A stretch of DNA of 64,000 nucleotides from Solirubrobacterales bacterium (GTDB taxonomy: Bacteria; Actinomycetota; Thermoleophilia; Solirubrobacterales; Solirubrobacteraceae), in contig JACDGG010000001.1 of assembly GCA_013815355.1 (NCBI GenBank), positions 35,175-99,174 of the forward strand. The letters are read 5' to 3'. A program made the position numbers and the translations under genes. Below the pieces are notes generated by a model. The model searched no databases and was not told where the DNA came from. It saw nothing but the letters and a program-made list of their open reading frames with translations. The stretch's first letter is position 1, and each line of letters opens with the position of its first letter. Shown here piece after piece: positions 28,687-38,591 of the stretch.

Positions 28687-29772
28687 CTAGCGGATCGCTT
28701 CAAGCGCGGCCAGAAGGGTGGCTGTGCTCTGTGCGCTTGAGAAGCGATCGAGCCAGGCGCCGAGGTTGATCTCTGAGCGCAGCTCAAGAGCGGAAGCGTC
28801 CAGCACCGCATCGGCATAGGCTTGCGGGGTATCGCTTGGCGCGAGCTGGCCGGTGATCCCCGGAACGATCGCGTCGGCAACGCCCAGGGCCCGCGAGCTG
28901 GCCACGGACGGTATGCCCGCCGCCGCGGCCTCGACCAGCACGTTGGCCAGGCCCTCGGCGTTGGCGGTGAGCAGCAGGCAATCGACGTCGGATGCCGCCT
29001 CCCACCACGGCTCTCGCCAGCCGAGAAACGAGACGTTGAGGCCCAAGCGCGCGGCCTCCTGCTCGGTTGACTGGCGCAGAGGGCCGTCACCGATCACGCT
29101 GGCGCGCACGCTCACGCCGCGCTTTGCAAGCTCGCTGAGAACCTCGAGGAAGAGGTGCGGGCGCTTCTGCTTTGCGAGGCGACCGACGAGAGCGAGATGA
29201 AGCTCGGCAGGCAGCTCGAAGCTGAGGTCGCCGGCTGTTCTCGAGGCGACGACGGGGTTCGGGACCACGAACACACGATCCGCGGGAACGCGGAATGCTG
29301 AGACCAGCTCGGCAGCGACAGGGTGTGAGACGGCGAGCGCGCCGCTGGCGTACCGATACAGGCGCCGGGCGATCCACACGGTCAGCCTGTCGCGTCGCCG
29401 GACGTTGACGCGCTGCAGGGCCTGGACATTGTGCTCTGAGACCATCAGCGGCACGGGGTTGGCCCGACCCCGTTTCAGCGCAAACAAGGTGATCACGTTG
29501 CTGAAGGTCATCAGCGAGAGAACGACATCGGGTTTGTCCTCGCGGATGCGGGCCCGCAGCCAGCCCGGCATCAATGCTGGTCGCAGCGGGCCTCCACGGC
29601 TGGCGAGCCTGTGGCTGACCACTTCGCCTGGCAGCTCGACGCTCGGCTGTCGGCGGCCGTAGGCGTAGACGGTGATCGTGTGCCCCTGGGCCTGCAGTTC
29701 GGCGATCCACTGCCGGGCGATCGCCTCGGCGCCGCCGCCGTGCAGGTTGGGAGTGACGATCGCGGCGTGCAT
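28687..29772 (-). CDS. Glycosyltransferase family 4
   Basis: NLHGGGAEAIARQW, LVGRLAKQKRPHLFLEVL, DCLLLTANAEGLANVLVEAAAAGIPSVAS. Confidence 0.9.
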   Translation of the reverse strand: MHAAIVTPNLHGGGAEAIARQWIAELQAQGHTITVYAYGRRQPSVELPGEVVSHRLASRGGPLRPALMPGWLRARIREDKPDVVLSLMTFSNVITLFALKRGRANPVPLMVSEHNVQALQRVNVRRRDRLTVWIARRLYRYASGALAVSHPVAAELVSAFRVPADRVFVVPNPVVASRTAGDLSFELPAELHLALVGRLAKQKRPHLFLEVLSELAKRGVSVRASVIGDGPLRQSTEQEAARLGLNVSFLGWREPWWEAASDVDCLLLTANAEGLANVLVEAAAAGIPSVASSRALGVADAIVPGITGQLAPSDTPQAYADAVLDASALELRSEINLGAWLDRFSSAQSTATLLAALEAIR

Positions 29773-29957
29773 CAGGCGCCCGGAAGAGCTAGCGCAGAAC
29801 GCAAGATGGCCTGGGGAAGGAGTTTGACGATGCGGCTTTCATCTCACAGGCTCGCGGCGGGATGATACTAAGCGTCGATCGCGGTGCTGTGGCTCCTCCC
29901 GGAGCAGGCGCTTTGGCTCAGCTGCGGCGGCGGTAGCGACGGCCCGCCGTGAAATCC

Positions 29958-30965
29958 TCACGCGGAGTCCACGTTGGTAGAGGGCGATCGCCGCAGTAGC
30001 GAGCTGAGGGTGGCGCGAGCGCGCGGATACGCGCCGCTCACCGGCGGTGCGTCGAGACAGTCCAGAAGCGATGAGCGCAGTAGGGCTGCGCTTTGCGCCT
30101 TGGCAGCCGCGCGGCCGCCAACGAGCGGCAGCAGGCTCGCCAGATGTACGATCAGCGATAGGGCCTGCAGCGTGCGCAGCACCGTGCGTGCGCTGCGCCT
30201 TCCTGCTGCGCTGCCATCCCACTTCTCGATGTTCTCGAGAAAGCTGAGCAGCGCAAAACCCTGGATCCTCTCGTGCCCACCATGCTCGGATCCCTGGCCG
30301 TCGTGTGTCACGACGATCGCATCGGTCGTGCCGACGCCGGCGCCATCTGCTCTGTATCGCCGCGAGAGATCGACATCCTCGCAGTAGAGAAAGAGGCTCT
30401 CATCAAAGCCACCCAGCTCCAGAAACTCGCTGCGATCAACAACGAACGCGGCGCCCGAGATCCATTGCCGAGATCTTCTCAGGCGCGAGCTTGGCCGGCG
30501 CACATGCATCTCCCGCGGGACGAGAAACCACAGCACCATCAGCCAATAGAGCTCACGCCGCCAGCCCCATTCGGAGTACTTGAGATAACGAGAGCGGCGT
30601 CCGTCGTGCAGCACGCATCCGAGCATGCCGACGGGCCGATGGGCAGACAGCTCTGAGAGCCGTGCCGGGTTCGCGTGCAAGATCGCGGCATCGGGGTTCA
30701 GGACGAGGAGCAGATCACCACAGGCGGCGCGCGCGCCGACGTTCACACCTGCACCGAAGCCGACGTTGCCATGCCCCTCGAGGACCTCGACCGAGCCCTG
30801 CTCTCGCGCGATTTGACACGTCTGATCGGTCGAGCCGTTATCGACCAGGACGATCTGTGCGTCCGGCAGATGGCTTGCGATCGAATCGATCGCCGCTGCG
30901 ATCGTCTGCTCTGAGTTGTATGACACAAGGACGACCGACACGGCGTTGGCGTGCGGCGTGCTCAT
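29958..30965 (-). CDS. Glycosyltransferase family 2 (rhamnosyltransferase-like)
   Basis: VVLVSYNSEQTIAAAIDSI, VDNGSTDQTCQIA, NVGFGAGVNVGA, GGFDESLFLYCEDVDLSRR. Confidence 0.9.
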   Translation of the reverse strand: MSTPHANAVSVVLVSYNSEQTIAAAIDSIASHLPDAQIVLVDNGSTDQTCQIAREQGSVEVLEGHGNVGFGAGVNVGARAACGDLLLVLNPDAAILHANPARLSELSAHRPVGMLGCVLHDGRRSRYLKYSEWGWRRELYWLMVLWFLVPREMHVRRPSSRLRRSRQWISGAAFVVDRSEFLELGGFDESLFLYCEDVDLSRRYRADGAGVGTTDAIVVTHDGQGSEHGGHERIQGFALLSFLENIEKWDGSAAGRRSARTVLRTLQALSLIVHLASLLPLVGGRAAAKAQSAALLRSSLLDCLDAPPVSGAYPRARATLSSLLRRSPSTNVDSA

Positions 30966-31021
30966 CGTGGTCGGACAGGATACTCAGGCGGGCCGCACCG
31001 TAAACGCATCTCGGGCCGTGG

Positions 31022-32113
31022 ATGGCGCCGCTCGCGAGCACTTATGATGCGAGCCTCGTGAAGGACACGCTCGATTTCATCATCATCGGTGCGCAAAAGG
31101 CGGGAACCACATCTCTCTTTGAGTATCTGAGAAACCATCCGGACCTCCAGCTTCCCGACGGCAAGGAGGCGCCGTTCTTCAGTCATGCAAGCGCATACGA
31201 GCGTGGCTGGGAGGACTACATCCTCAAAACGTTCGCGCTCACCGAAAGCGATGCTAGGTGGGGCACCGCGACGCCCCAATACATGGTCGGTGGCCTGTGG
31301 GAGCAGCCAAACCCAGCAGGCGAGAATGGCTATGACGAGCGCACCGTGCCGCGGCGGATCTATGAACAGCTTCCGCAGGTGCGCCTGATCGCGATCCTGC
31401 GCGATCCAGCTGAGCGTGCTCGCTCACACCACCGTATGTCTGTCATGAACGACATCGAGCAGCGCCCGTTTGCCCAGGCGATCGACGATCTGCTGAGACC
31501 CGAGGCTCTCGCTGAGGCACGTAGGGAACCGCGCGAGATCACGGGCTATGTGACGTGGGGAGAGTACGGGCGGATCCTCACTGGGTACTTGGATGTCTTC
31601 CCACGTGATCAGATCCTCGTGCTGTTCACCGATGAGCTCGAGCGCGAGCCCGAGCGGCTCCTGCGTCGCATCTATGAGTTTCTCGGGGTGAGGGCCGACT
31701 TCATGCCAGCGAACGTCGGCGAGCGCTACCGCGTAGGTGGTAGCGATCGGCGCTTCTCCTGGCTGGGGACCAACTCGCCGCTGAACCCCTGGGCAATGCA
31801 GCGCGCGCTCACCTCAAGCAAGGGCGCAACGCGCCTCTGGCACGCTTTGCCGCAGACCAGGCGCCGGCAGATCGACGGCCTCGTGCGGCGCGTCGGGTAC
31901 AGGATGGATCTATGGAACCGCCGTAGCGCGGCGGCACCGGTCGATGACGACGAGGCGACGATCAATCGGCTGCGAGAGCACTACGCGCCGGACGCCCTGC
32001 GGCTCGCGGAGCAGATGGGCGGCGAGCCTCCCTGGGCGCAGTCCAGCGGCGCTGGTGGCGAGCTCACCGCCGCTCGTTCGTCATCGCCAGAGGCCAGAAC
32101 GCCGTCGCATTAA
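31022..32113 (+). CDS. Sulfotransferase
   Basis: FIIIGAQKAGTTSLFEYLRNHPDLQ, KEAPFFS, LIAILRDPAERARSHH. Confidence 0.9.
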   Translation: MAPLASTYDASLVKDTLDFIIIGAQKAGTTSLFEYLRNHPDLQLPDGKEAPFFSHASAYERGWEDYILKTFALTESDARWGTATPQYMVGGLWEQPNPAGENGYDERTVPRRIYEQLPQVRLIAILRDPAERARSHHRMSVMNDIEQRPFAQAIDDLLRPEALAEARREPREITGYVTWGEYGRILTGYLDVFPRDQILVLFTDELEREPERLLRRIYEFLGVRADFMPANVGERYRVGGSDRRFSWLGTNSPLNPWAMQRALTSSKGATRLWHALPQTRRRQIDGLVRRVGYRMDLWNRRSAAAPVDDDEATINRLREHYAPDALRLAEQMGGEPPWAQSSGAGGELTAARSSSPEARTPSH

Positions 32114-33476
32114 TTTTCAGGCGCCTACGGCAGAGGATGGTCAGGGCGACGTTCCACACGACAAAGCTCGCCGCGTCGGCGATCGCGGCTCCCGTCACGC
32201 CCAGAAACGGCACGAGCACGATCGTCAGAACCACGGTTGTCAGCAGGCCGAGCCCGACACCCCAGCAGGCCGCACGCTCGTGGCCGGTCATGATCAGCAC
32301 GGCGCCAACGGGACCGGCTGTGGCGTTGAACAGCTCGCCAAGCACGAGGATCCTGAGAGCTGTCCCGCCTGACGTGAACGCTGAGCCGAACAGGCCGAGA
32401 TAGACGCCGGGAAGCGCCACGAAGAAGATCACGATCGGCAGTGAAGCGATCACGCTCGCCTGCGCGATGCGTTCGGCGCCGTGCTCCATTCCCGCTAGAT
32501 CCCCCTTGGCGCGCATGCGCGCCACGAGCGGGGCAAACGGCATGTTGGCGGCGATCAGCAGCAGCACGATCAGCACGCCGCCTTTTTCTACCGCGCTGTA
32601 GATACCGGCGTCGCGTGTGCCCCCGATCGTGCCCACTGCGATCGTCGAGACATAGCCGTTGAGCTGCCAGATGCCTCCGATCAGCATCATCGGTAGCGCC
32701 GCAGAAACCCATTCTCGCATCTGGTATTTGGGAGCGGCAGAGCGCACCTGCTCAGGCACGGCTTTCCTCAAAGCGATCACGCCGGCGATAAAGGCCGTGC
32801 TCACCGCCGCCACGTTTACGAGCATCGCGGCGACGGGCGTGAGCACTTTCCCCCCCACGAGTGCCAGCGCGCCTACGCCGGCGATCAGGATCAGGGGGCG
32901 GATCACGAACTCAGGTATCTGCCCGACCACGACGCGCCCGAGCGCCTGCATCGTGCTCTGGCGCAGGATCGTCAGCGCGTTGATTGGGATCAGGGCCATC
33001 GCGAGCACGAACACGAGGCGCAAAGGTTCTGCAAGCGTCAGTAGGGCGATCGCCGAGCCGGCCGCCGCGATCGCGATCGAGGCGGCCGCGACGAGCGTGT
33101 TGGCGCGAATCAAAAGGCCGCGCAGGTGCTCCCACTTCTGCTTGACCTCATAGCCCGCGACGCCACGCACGACGAACAGGTTCAGGCCAAGCCCCGCGGG
33201 GATCGTCAGCGCCGAGGCCCACGCGAGCGCGAACACGTAGGCGCCATAGCCATGGCCGCCGAGCAGCCGCGCCAGCGCGACCGCCACGAGAAACCCGATC
33301 GCGCTCGAGGACGCCTGCAGCAAAGCTGTCGCCGAGGCACCAAACAGCATCCTGCGAACAAGCGAACGTGGCTGGGGAGCCTCCTGCGCGGTCGAGTCCT
33401 CCGAGGAGGTGAGGTCGGGCTGGCCTTCGGTGGGCGACGGCTCCAGCCGGCGTGTCACGCTTGGCATCTCACGCAT
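32064..33476 (-). CDS. Polysaccharide flippase (Wzx/MATE-like)
   Basis: About 12 predicted TM segments; RLLGGHGYGAYVFALAWASALTIPAGLGLNLFVVR. Confidence 0.85.
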   Translation of the reverse strand: MREMPSVTRRLEPSPTEGQPDLTSSEDSTAQEAPQPRSLVRRMLFGASATALLQASSSAIGFLVAVALARLLGGHGYGAYVFALAWASALTIPAGLGLNLFVVRGVAGYEVKQKWEHLRGLLIRANTLVAAASIAIAAAGSAIALLTLAEPLRLVFVLAMALIPINALTILRQSTMQALGRVVVGQIPEFVIRPLILIAGVGALALVGGKVLTPVAAMLVNVAAVSTAFIAGVIALRKAVPEQVRSAAPKYQMREWVSAALPMMLIGGIWQLNGYVSTIAVGTIGGTRDAGIYSAVEKGGVLIVLLLIAANMPFAPLVARMRAKGDLAGMEHGAERIAQASVIASLPIVIFFVALPGVYLGLFGSAFTSGGTALRILVLGELFNATAGPVGAVLIMTGHERAACWGVGLGLLTTVVLTIVLVPFLGVTGAAIADAASFVVWNVALTILCRRRLKINATAFWPLAMTNERR

Positions 33477-33648
33477 GCGCGAGCGTCATCCCGGAATCGG
33501 CGCGAGCGTGCAGCCGTGCTACGGCAAAGGGGTGCACGGCGGGCGCGTTGAGCCTCGCCACGCACATCACCACGATGCGATCCGTGCTCAAGCGCGCCAC
33601 GCTAATACGTTGGATGCGAGGTGGCTATCGTCGTTTTGTCCATTGCCG

Positions 33649-35406
33649 CTAGCGCTGGAATCTCCGTCGAGCGCGCCTGCGCCAGCGCATGAACGCCTGC
33701 CACCCGCCGGCCGAGAGATCCTGCCGCTGGACCGGGATTGCGTCGCCAATGCCAGAGGCTGGTGTGAGGATCGCCGCGCCGCTCGCCGCGGCAGACACGA
33801 ACGTGGGCTCGGTCCGGTAGGGCGAGGAGCGGGTCGCGAGCATGCGCTGCCATTCACCGACCCGCGGGACGGGACGGGCGGGCACTCGCGCTCTCGCCTG
33901 CGGGTTGCCCGCGACATCCGGATCGACGAGCACGGTCAAAAGGACGGCCGCGAGAGCGAGCCCGCTGGTGCTGAAAAGCGTCACGAGCGTCACCGAGGAG
34001 GTGAGGCTCGCCACGATCCAGATCGCCCCGCCGTAGCGCAGCCACGCATAGCGGCTTGGGCCCGCGGAGCGCCGCAGGCACATGATCAGCGTCAGCACGA
34101 CAGGCAGATAGATCAGCGCCGCTCCGATGGCTCCCATTGGCATGATGGCGTTTAGCACCCCGAGGTCTGGGTCCTCTATCGATCCGTGCGGCAGGCCATC
34201 GAAGTAGTGCACCGAGGGCGAGAGGAAGCCGAGCCCGCCGATCCACTGTTCACCCAAGTAAAATTTCATCGTCTTCGTCACAGCCTCTCGCACCGCGAGG
34301 GTTCCGCCGCTGCTTTCGATGTCGGAGAAGATCGATGTGATGCGTTCGATAAACGGGCCGCCGGAGAACAGGCCCGGCGCGATCAGAAGCACGGCGGCGA
34401 TGATCAGCACGATCCCACCGACGACGACGACCATCCGTTTGCGAAGTACCTTCGCGATCGCGACGCTGTTGGCGCTGTAGAGGACGAGCCACAGCGTGAC
34501 GAGCACAAAAGCCAGGATCAGGCCGATCCAGCGGGCCCGCGTGAGCTGCACGACAACGCTGACGAACAGCAGCAAAGCCACCGGGCGCGCGGCGATGCGC
34601 AGCGAGCGTTGCGGGGCCAGCAGACTCGCCGCGAGACTCAGCGCGAGCCCCGCGGTGACGAGGTCGGTCATCTCCGCATAGACGCGGGTCAGGCCGTCCT
34701 GGTGCAGGGTGTGCCCGACATGGATCAGCGAGCCGGGATTGCCCAGGCCCACGGCGGTCGCGGTCTGGACGAGCGCGAACAGGCAGACCCCGGCGGTGAG
34801 CGTTGCCAGCAGGGCGTGGAGGTCGCGGGTCGCTAGTCGCACGCGGGGAAGCAGGAGCAGCAGCACCGCAAAGTAGAGGTAGTTGCGGGCAAACGCGATC
34901 GTGGCCGTGATCCCCACGTGGTTTGAGACCATCGTCCGCGCTGCGGTGAACACGCACCACGTAAAAAGCAGCGTCGCGGCACCTATCACGAACCGTCCCG
35001 CGAAGCTCGGCCGATAGGGATTTGCATCCATCGCGATCCAGCCCAGCACGGTAAGCAGCAGCGTGCACAGGACGAGATCCTGCGTCGTGAAGTGACCGAT
35101 CAGATAGCGCGAGGTGTTCAGCACCGGGATGCCGTTCATCGCGGCGAGCACGAAAAGGCCTATGAACACGCCGCGATGGGCGAGCGCGAGCCTGCCCAGG
35201 AGGAGCACCGCGACCGCGATCGCGAAGGTCTTCATGCGTCCCTCTGCGATTGCCCACCCGCTCGCTGCCAAAAGGGCGACAGCTACGCCCGCAATTACGG
35301 CCGTCGTCGAGCTCCGGTTTGAGATCCCCCCGCGCCGCACGGCAGCGGCGCTGCCAAGCGCCAGCGCGCGTCCGATCGAGCCGATGTTTCGCTCTTGCGG
35401 GGGCAT
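33649..35406 (-). CDS. O-antigen polymerase/ligase-like membrane protein
   Basis: Multiple TM segments, large loop, position in the polysaccharide locus. Confidence 0.7.
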   Translation of the reverse strand: MPPQERNIGSIGRALALGSAAAVRRGGISNRSSTTAVIAGVAVALLAASGWAIAEGRMKTFAIAVAVLLLGRLALAHRGVFIGLFVLAAMNGIPVLNTSRYLIGHFTTQDLVLCTLLLTVLGWIAMDANPYRPSFAGRFVIGAATLLFTWCVFTAARTMVSNHVGITATIAFARNYLYFAVLLLLLPRVRLATRDLHALLATLTAGVCLFALVQTATAVGLGNPGSLIHVGHTLHQDGLTRVYAEMTDLVTAGLALSLAASLLAPQRSLRIAARPVALLLFVSVVVQLTRARWIGLILAFVLVTLWLVLYSANSVAIAKVLRKRMVVVVGGIVLIIAAVLLIAPGLFSGGPFIERITSIFSDIESSGGTLAVREAVTKTMKFYLGEQWIGGLGFLSPSVHYFDGLPHGSIEDPDLGVLNAIMPMGAIGAALIYLPVVLTLIMCLRRSAGPSRYAWLRYGGAIWIVASLTSSVTLVTLFSTSGLALAAVLLTVLVDPDVAGNPQARARVPARPVPRVGEWQRMLATRSSPYRTEPTFVSAAASGAAILTPASGIGDAIPVQRQDLSAGGWQAFMRWRRRARRRFQR

Positions 35407-35481
35407 GCGCAGTTCAGCGGCGAGCGATCGAGGGTTGTGAGGCCCTGGTGCTCTGCGCCGTGAGAGCTGTCTCGCCTCTCA

Positions 35482-36180
35482 TCAAACCGCGGCCAGCGTC
35501 GGCGCCACGGGCTCTCCTCCGAGTGCCAGGATCCCCATCCCGAGGCCGCGTTCTGGATCGAGGATCAGGTTCACAGCCTCGTTGCGCGAGCGCACACCGA
35601 GCTTGCGAAACGCCGAGGAGAGATGGCTCTTGACGGTGCTCTCGGCGAGGAACAGCTGCTGGGCGATCAAGCCGTTTGTGTAGCCCATCACGACCAGGCC
35701 GAGGATCTGCTTCTCGCGCGAGGAGAGCGCGGGCGGCTCGAGCTGGCGCCATTGGGTGCGAGGCACGCATGCCTGGCCTGCCTGCACCGCTTGCGCGCAC
35801 GGCCCCAGCGTCGTTGCGAGGTCCTTCCAAAGCACGATCCCGGCAGCGCCGGCAGTCAGCGCGGCGCGGATGCCCCATCGCTCGATGCTGCGGCAGGCGA
35901 CGATCAGGGGCGTCTCAAGGAAGGCCCGCGTCAGCGGCTCGACGCAACGCGTGAGGCCGGAGGATGCGTTCTCGACCCAGAGCACGATCAGGGCCGGCCG
36001 CGACTCAGCTTGCTTCAGCAGCGCCTCGACGTCGTCGAAGGCGAGGAAGCTGTGCCCTTCCTTTGCGAGTATCTCGGCAAGCTTCTCGCTCGGAGCACCG
36101 ACAGCGACCACCGCCACCTGTCCGCCAGCCAACGTTCCCGCTGTGCCTGAGGCTCGAGCCTTAATGACAGCGCTTGGCAT
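35482..36180 (-). CDS. LuxR/NarL-family regulator with atypical receiver-like domain
   Basis: C-terminal HTH LSSREKQILGLVVMGYTNGLIAQQLFLAESTVKSHLSSAFRKLGVRSRNEAV; N-terminal receiver-like region without the expected phospho-acceptor Asp. Confidence 0.85.
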   Translation of the reverse strand: MPSAVIKARASGTAGTLAGGQVAVVAVGAPSEKLAEILAKEGHSFLAFDDVEALLKQAESRPALIVLWVENASSGLTRCVEPLTRAFLETPLIVACRSIERWGIRAALTAGAAGIVLWKDLATTLGPCAQAVQAGQACVPRTQWRQLEPPALSSREKQILGLVVMGYTNGLIAQQLFLAESTVKSHLSSAFRKLGVRSRNEAVNLILDPERGLGMGILALGGEPVAPTLAAV

Positions 36181-36327
36181 ATCTCCTTAACGACCAGCTC
36201 TCTGGCGAACTTTTGCCGACTGTTCCCAGGCTTCCGAGCACGCAAGCATAGCTACCGACATTGTCGGCGCAATACGCAGCGACACCAGGAGCTGGCGGCG
36301 TTTCGAGCAATCAGGCGAGCCTGAACA

Positions 36328-36359
36328 CAAAACAGCCACCCCTGGGGATGGCTGTTTTG
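36328..36359. terminator. Hairpin (terminator-like) downstream of lasso precursor
   Basis: AAAACAGCCA-CCCCTGGGGA-TGGCTGTTTT inverted repeat with T-tract. Confidence 0.75.
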
Positions 36360-36396
36360 CTGCTGCTACGTCAACAAGCGCCAGTGGCGCCGACGG

Positions 36397-36579
36397 CTAC
36401 GGCGTGGATTTGCAGCCGGCTGCCGGGTTGCTCGCGCCGACGCTGTATCCGCCCGCCACACCCGACGGGTCGAACGCGTCTCCGCCGGTTCCGCCCAGAC
36501 AAGCGGCCGTCAGCTCCTGCAGGTCGCCGTAGTCGACGACCTGAGGCGTCTGGTAGGCCAATACTCTCGTCTCATCCAT
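36397..36579 (-). CDS. Lasso-peptide-like RiPP precursor, 60 aa: MDETRVLAYQTPQVVDYGDLQELTA/ACLGGTGGDAFDPSGVAGGYSVGASNPAAGCKSTP
   Basis: Leader matches the YxxPxVxxxGxLxxLT pattern; Asp at core position 9 if Thr is at -2; directly downstream of B1/B2/cyclase genes. Confidence 0.85.
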   Translation of the reverse strand: MDETRVLAYQTPQVVDYGDLQELTAACLGGTGGDAFDPSGVAGGYSVGASNPAAGCKSTP

Positions 36580-36686
36580 GGATGTGATCCTATCTGTCGA
36601 TATTCGCCCCGCAGGATACGAAGCGGCCCCAACCACTGCTAACCAGCGGAACATCTGCCATCAGAGTAGAGGACCCCACGATTCAG

Positions 36687-38591
36687 TCAAGGTGGAAAAA
36701 CGTACTGGCCGCCCACAGCGGCCCCGCTGGGGACCCTACGAGTCACGATTCGTGCTCCGCTCGCGCGCTCGGTGATCCTCATCGTATCCTCGCCTTCCTG
36801 GGCCCGCAGCCAGCACTCGGCGGTGAGCAGCCTCCACACCTGCCACATCCAGCGGAACGACCGTTGACCGCTGGCCGCGGGTCCGAACAGTGCGTGCTGC
36901 ATCTCCGCTAGATCGACATAGCTGCCCAGACGGGCGTGCGGATCGCCGATCAGCTCCCGCGCGGGCGCTCCGTCAGAGCCGGCGAGGCAGTCCAAGAGCA
37001 GCGAGTCAAATAGGGCCTTCTCTGGACGCAGGCGCACCGAGTCTGGCAGAAGGCCCGCCATCGCGAGCCGAAGCCCGGTGCGGCTGCGATGGCGGTCGAA
37101 GGTGCTCAGCGGCGCCATGCTCAGGCAGAGCTCCAGGAGCTCAAGGTCAAACAGCGGATGGCGTGCCTGCATTCCGGCCGAGGCCGCCCGACGGCGCTGG
37201 TGCTCAAAGACGCCGGTCTCCTCGACGCCACGCGTGAGCCCGTGCGCGGCAGCCGCCCACCAGCGCGGCCCGTCCAGGCGCTTCCACGCGTGCGGATCCT
37301 CGCTATCGATCAGGTCGCGGGCGAGCGGCGACTGCAGCCAGCTGGGTAGGGCGCGCCGTGCGCCCGATCGCTGCAGAGCAACCTGAAGTCGACGGGGCAG
37401 GGCACCGGACAGGGCGGTGTTGGCGAAGATCCTTGCCATGTCGCGTCGCGCTGGGTGATCACCCGCGCCGGGTAGCTCCCGCGTTAGGGCCAGTGCCTCA
37501 AACGGATGCCCTGCACGCAACCGATCGGCCATCAGGTAGGAGCGCGCGCCAAAGAGCTCATCGCCGCCGTCACCGCCAAGCGTCACCCGCACCCCGGCCG
37601 TGGCCGCAGCGCGCAGCAGCGGAAGCGCCCAGAAGTCCCCCCAGCTACGAAGCGGCAGCTGCCACTCATCGATCGACTCCACGGCGCTCGCCAGCAAGCC
37701 CCCGGCGCGGACCTCGGCCGTTATCCCAGGGAGCTCGAGCGCCGCGCGCAGCTCCTCGATCAGATCGGACTCATCGACCGCCGGATGCTCGGGGAACACG
37801 GCTGCCTGCGCGCGCACCCGGCCGGGTGCGCATGCGCAGGCCACGGCGGCGATCGAGGAGGAGTCAAGGCCGCCGCTCATCAACACGCCCGTGAGGCCGT
37901 CGTTGCTGATCCGGCGCGTGACCGCGCGCTCGAGCGTCGTGCGGATCTCCCCGGCGAGCTGCGCTTCGGTTCTGAGCGGAGGCTCGCGGAAGCGAGGCTC
38001 CCAGTAGGACACCTCGCGCGCACCGTCACGATCGAGCAGCAACGCCGCGCCCGGGTTCAGGCGACGAATGCCCACATAGAGGGTTGCCGAGCCGGGCCTG
38101 TTGCTCATCGTGATCCAGTGCGCGACGCTTACCCGATCAGGCTCCGGGCGGCGGGGCAGCAGCGCGAGCAGGCTGCGGATCTCGCTGGCGAAGTGCAGGC
38201 GCCCGGAGCTCTCGTGCAAGAACATCGAGCGCACGCCGAGCTGATCGCGTGCGAGCAGTCCCTCGCCGCGATCCTGATCCCAGATCAGCACGGCGAAGTC
38301 ACCGCGTATGCGCGGCAGGAGATCCGCTCCCCAGCTCCGCCAGGCGGCCGCGAGCAGCTCCTCCTCTGGGGCGTCGAAATGCGAGCCGAGCGCGGAGCTG
38401 AGCTCTGCCGCGTTGTCGAGAAAGCCATCGAGCAGACACAGCGTGGAGCCCTGGAGAGGCTGCACGCCGCTATAGGCCACGTGCAGCGCTCCGCGCTCGA
38501 TGACCGACGCATCACCGGGCAGCGCTCCTGCCAGGCGCAAGGAGTCCATCCGAGCGCTCGGATCAAAGACCCCGGCGAGCCAGCGGGTCAT
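36687..38591 (-). CDS. Asparagine-synthetase-like lasso cyclase (C protein)
   Basis: SGGLDSSSIAAVACA, GGDGGDELFGARSYL; N-terminus MTRWLAG lacks the Cys2 glutaminase nucleophile. Confidence 0.9.
   Translation of the reverse strand: MTRWLAGVFDPSARMDSLRLAGALPGDASVIERGALHVAYSGVQPLQGSTLCLLDGFLDNAAELSSALGSHFDAPEEELLAAAWRSWGADLLPRIRGDFAVLIWDQDRGEGLLARDQLGVRSMFLHESSGRLHFASEIRSLLALLPRRPEPDRVSVAHWITMSNRPGSATLYVGIRRLNPGAALLLDRDGAREVSYWEPRFREPPLRTEAQLAGEIRTTLERAVTRRISNDGLTGVLMSGGLDSSSIAAVACACAPGRVRAQAAVFPEHPAVDESDLIEELRAALELPGITAEVRAGGLLASAVESIDEWQLPLRSWGDFWALPLLRAAATAGVRVTLGGDGGDELFGARSYLMADRLRAGHPFEALALTRELPGAGDHPARRDMARIFANTALSGALPRRLQVALQRSGARRALPSWLQSPLARDLIDSEDPHAWKRLDGPRWWAAAAHGLTRGVEETGVFEHQRRRAASAGMQARHPLFDLELLELCLSMAPLSTFDRHRSRTGLRLAMAGLLPDSVRLRPEKALFDSLLLDCLAGSDGAPARELIGDPHARLGSYVDLAEMQHALFGPAASGQRSFRWMWQVWRLLTAECWLRAQEGEDTMRITERASGARIVTRRVPSGAAVGGQYVFPP

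Noticed and set aside
36261-36587. Plus-strand ORF across the lasso precursor and terminator
   Set aside because: It runs through the hairpin and opposite the precursor; composition and lack of motifs indicate a spurious frame.
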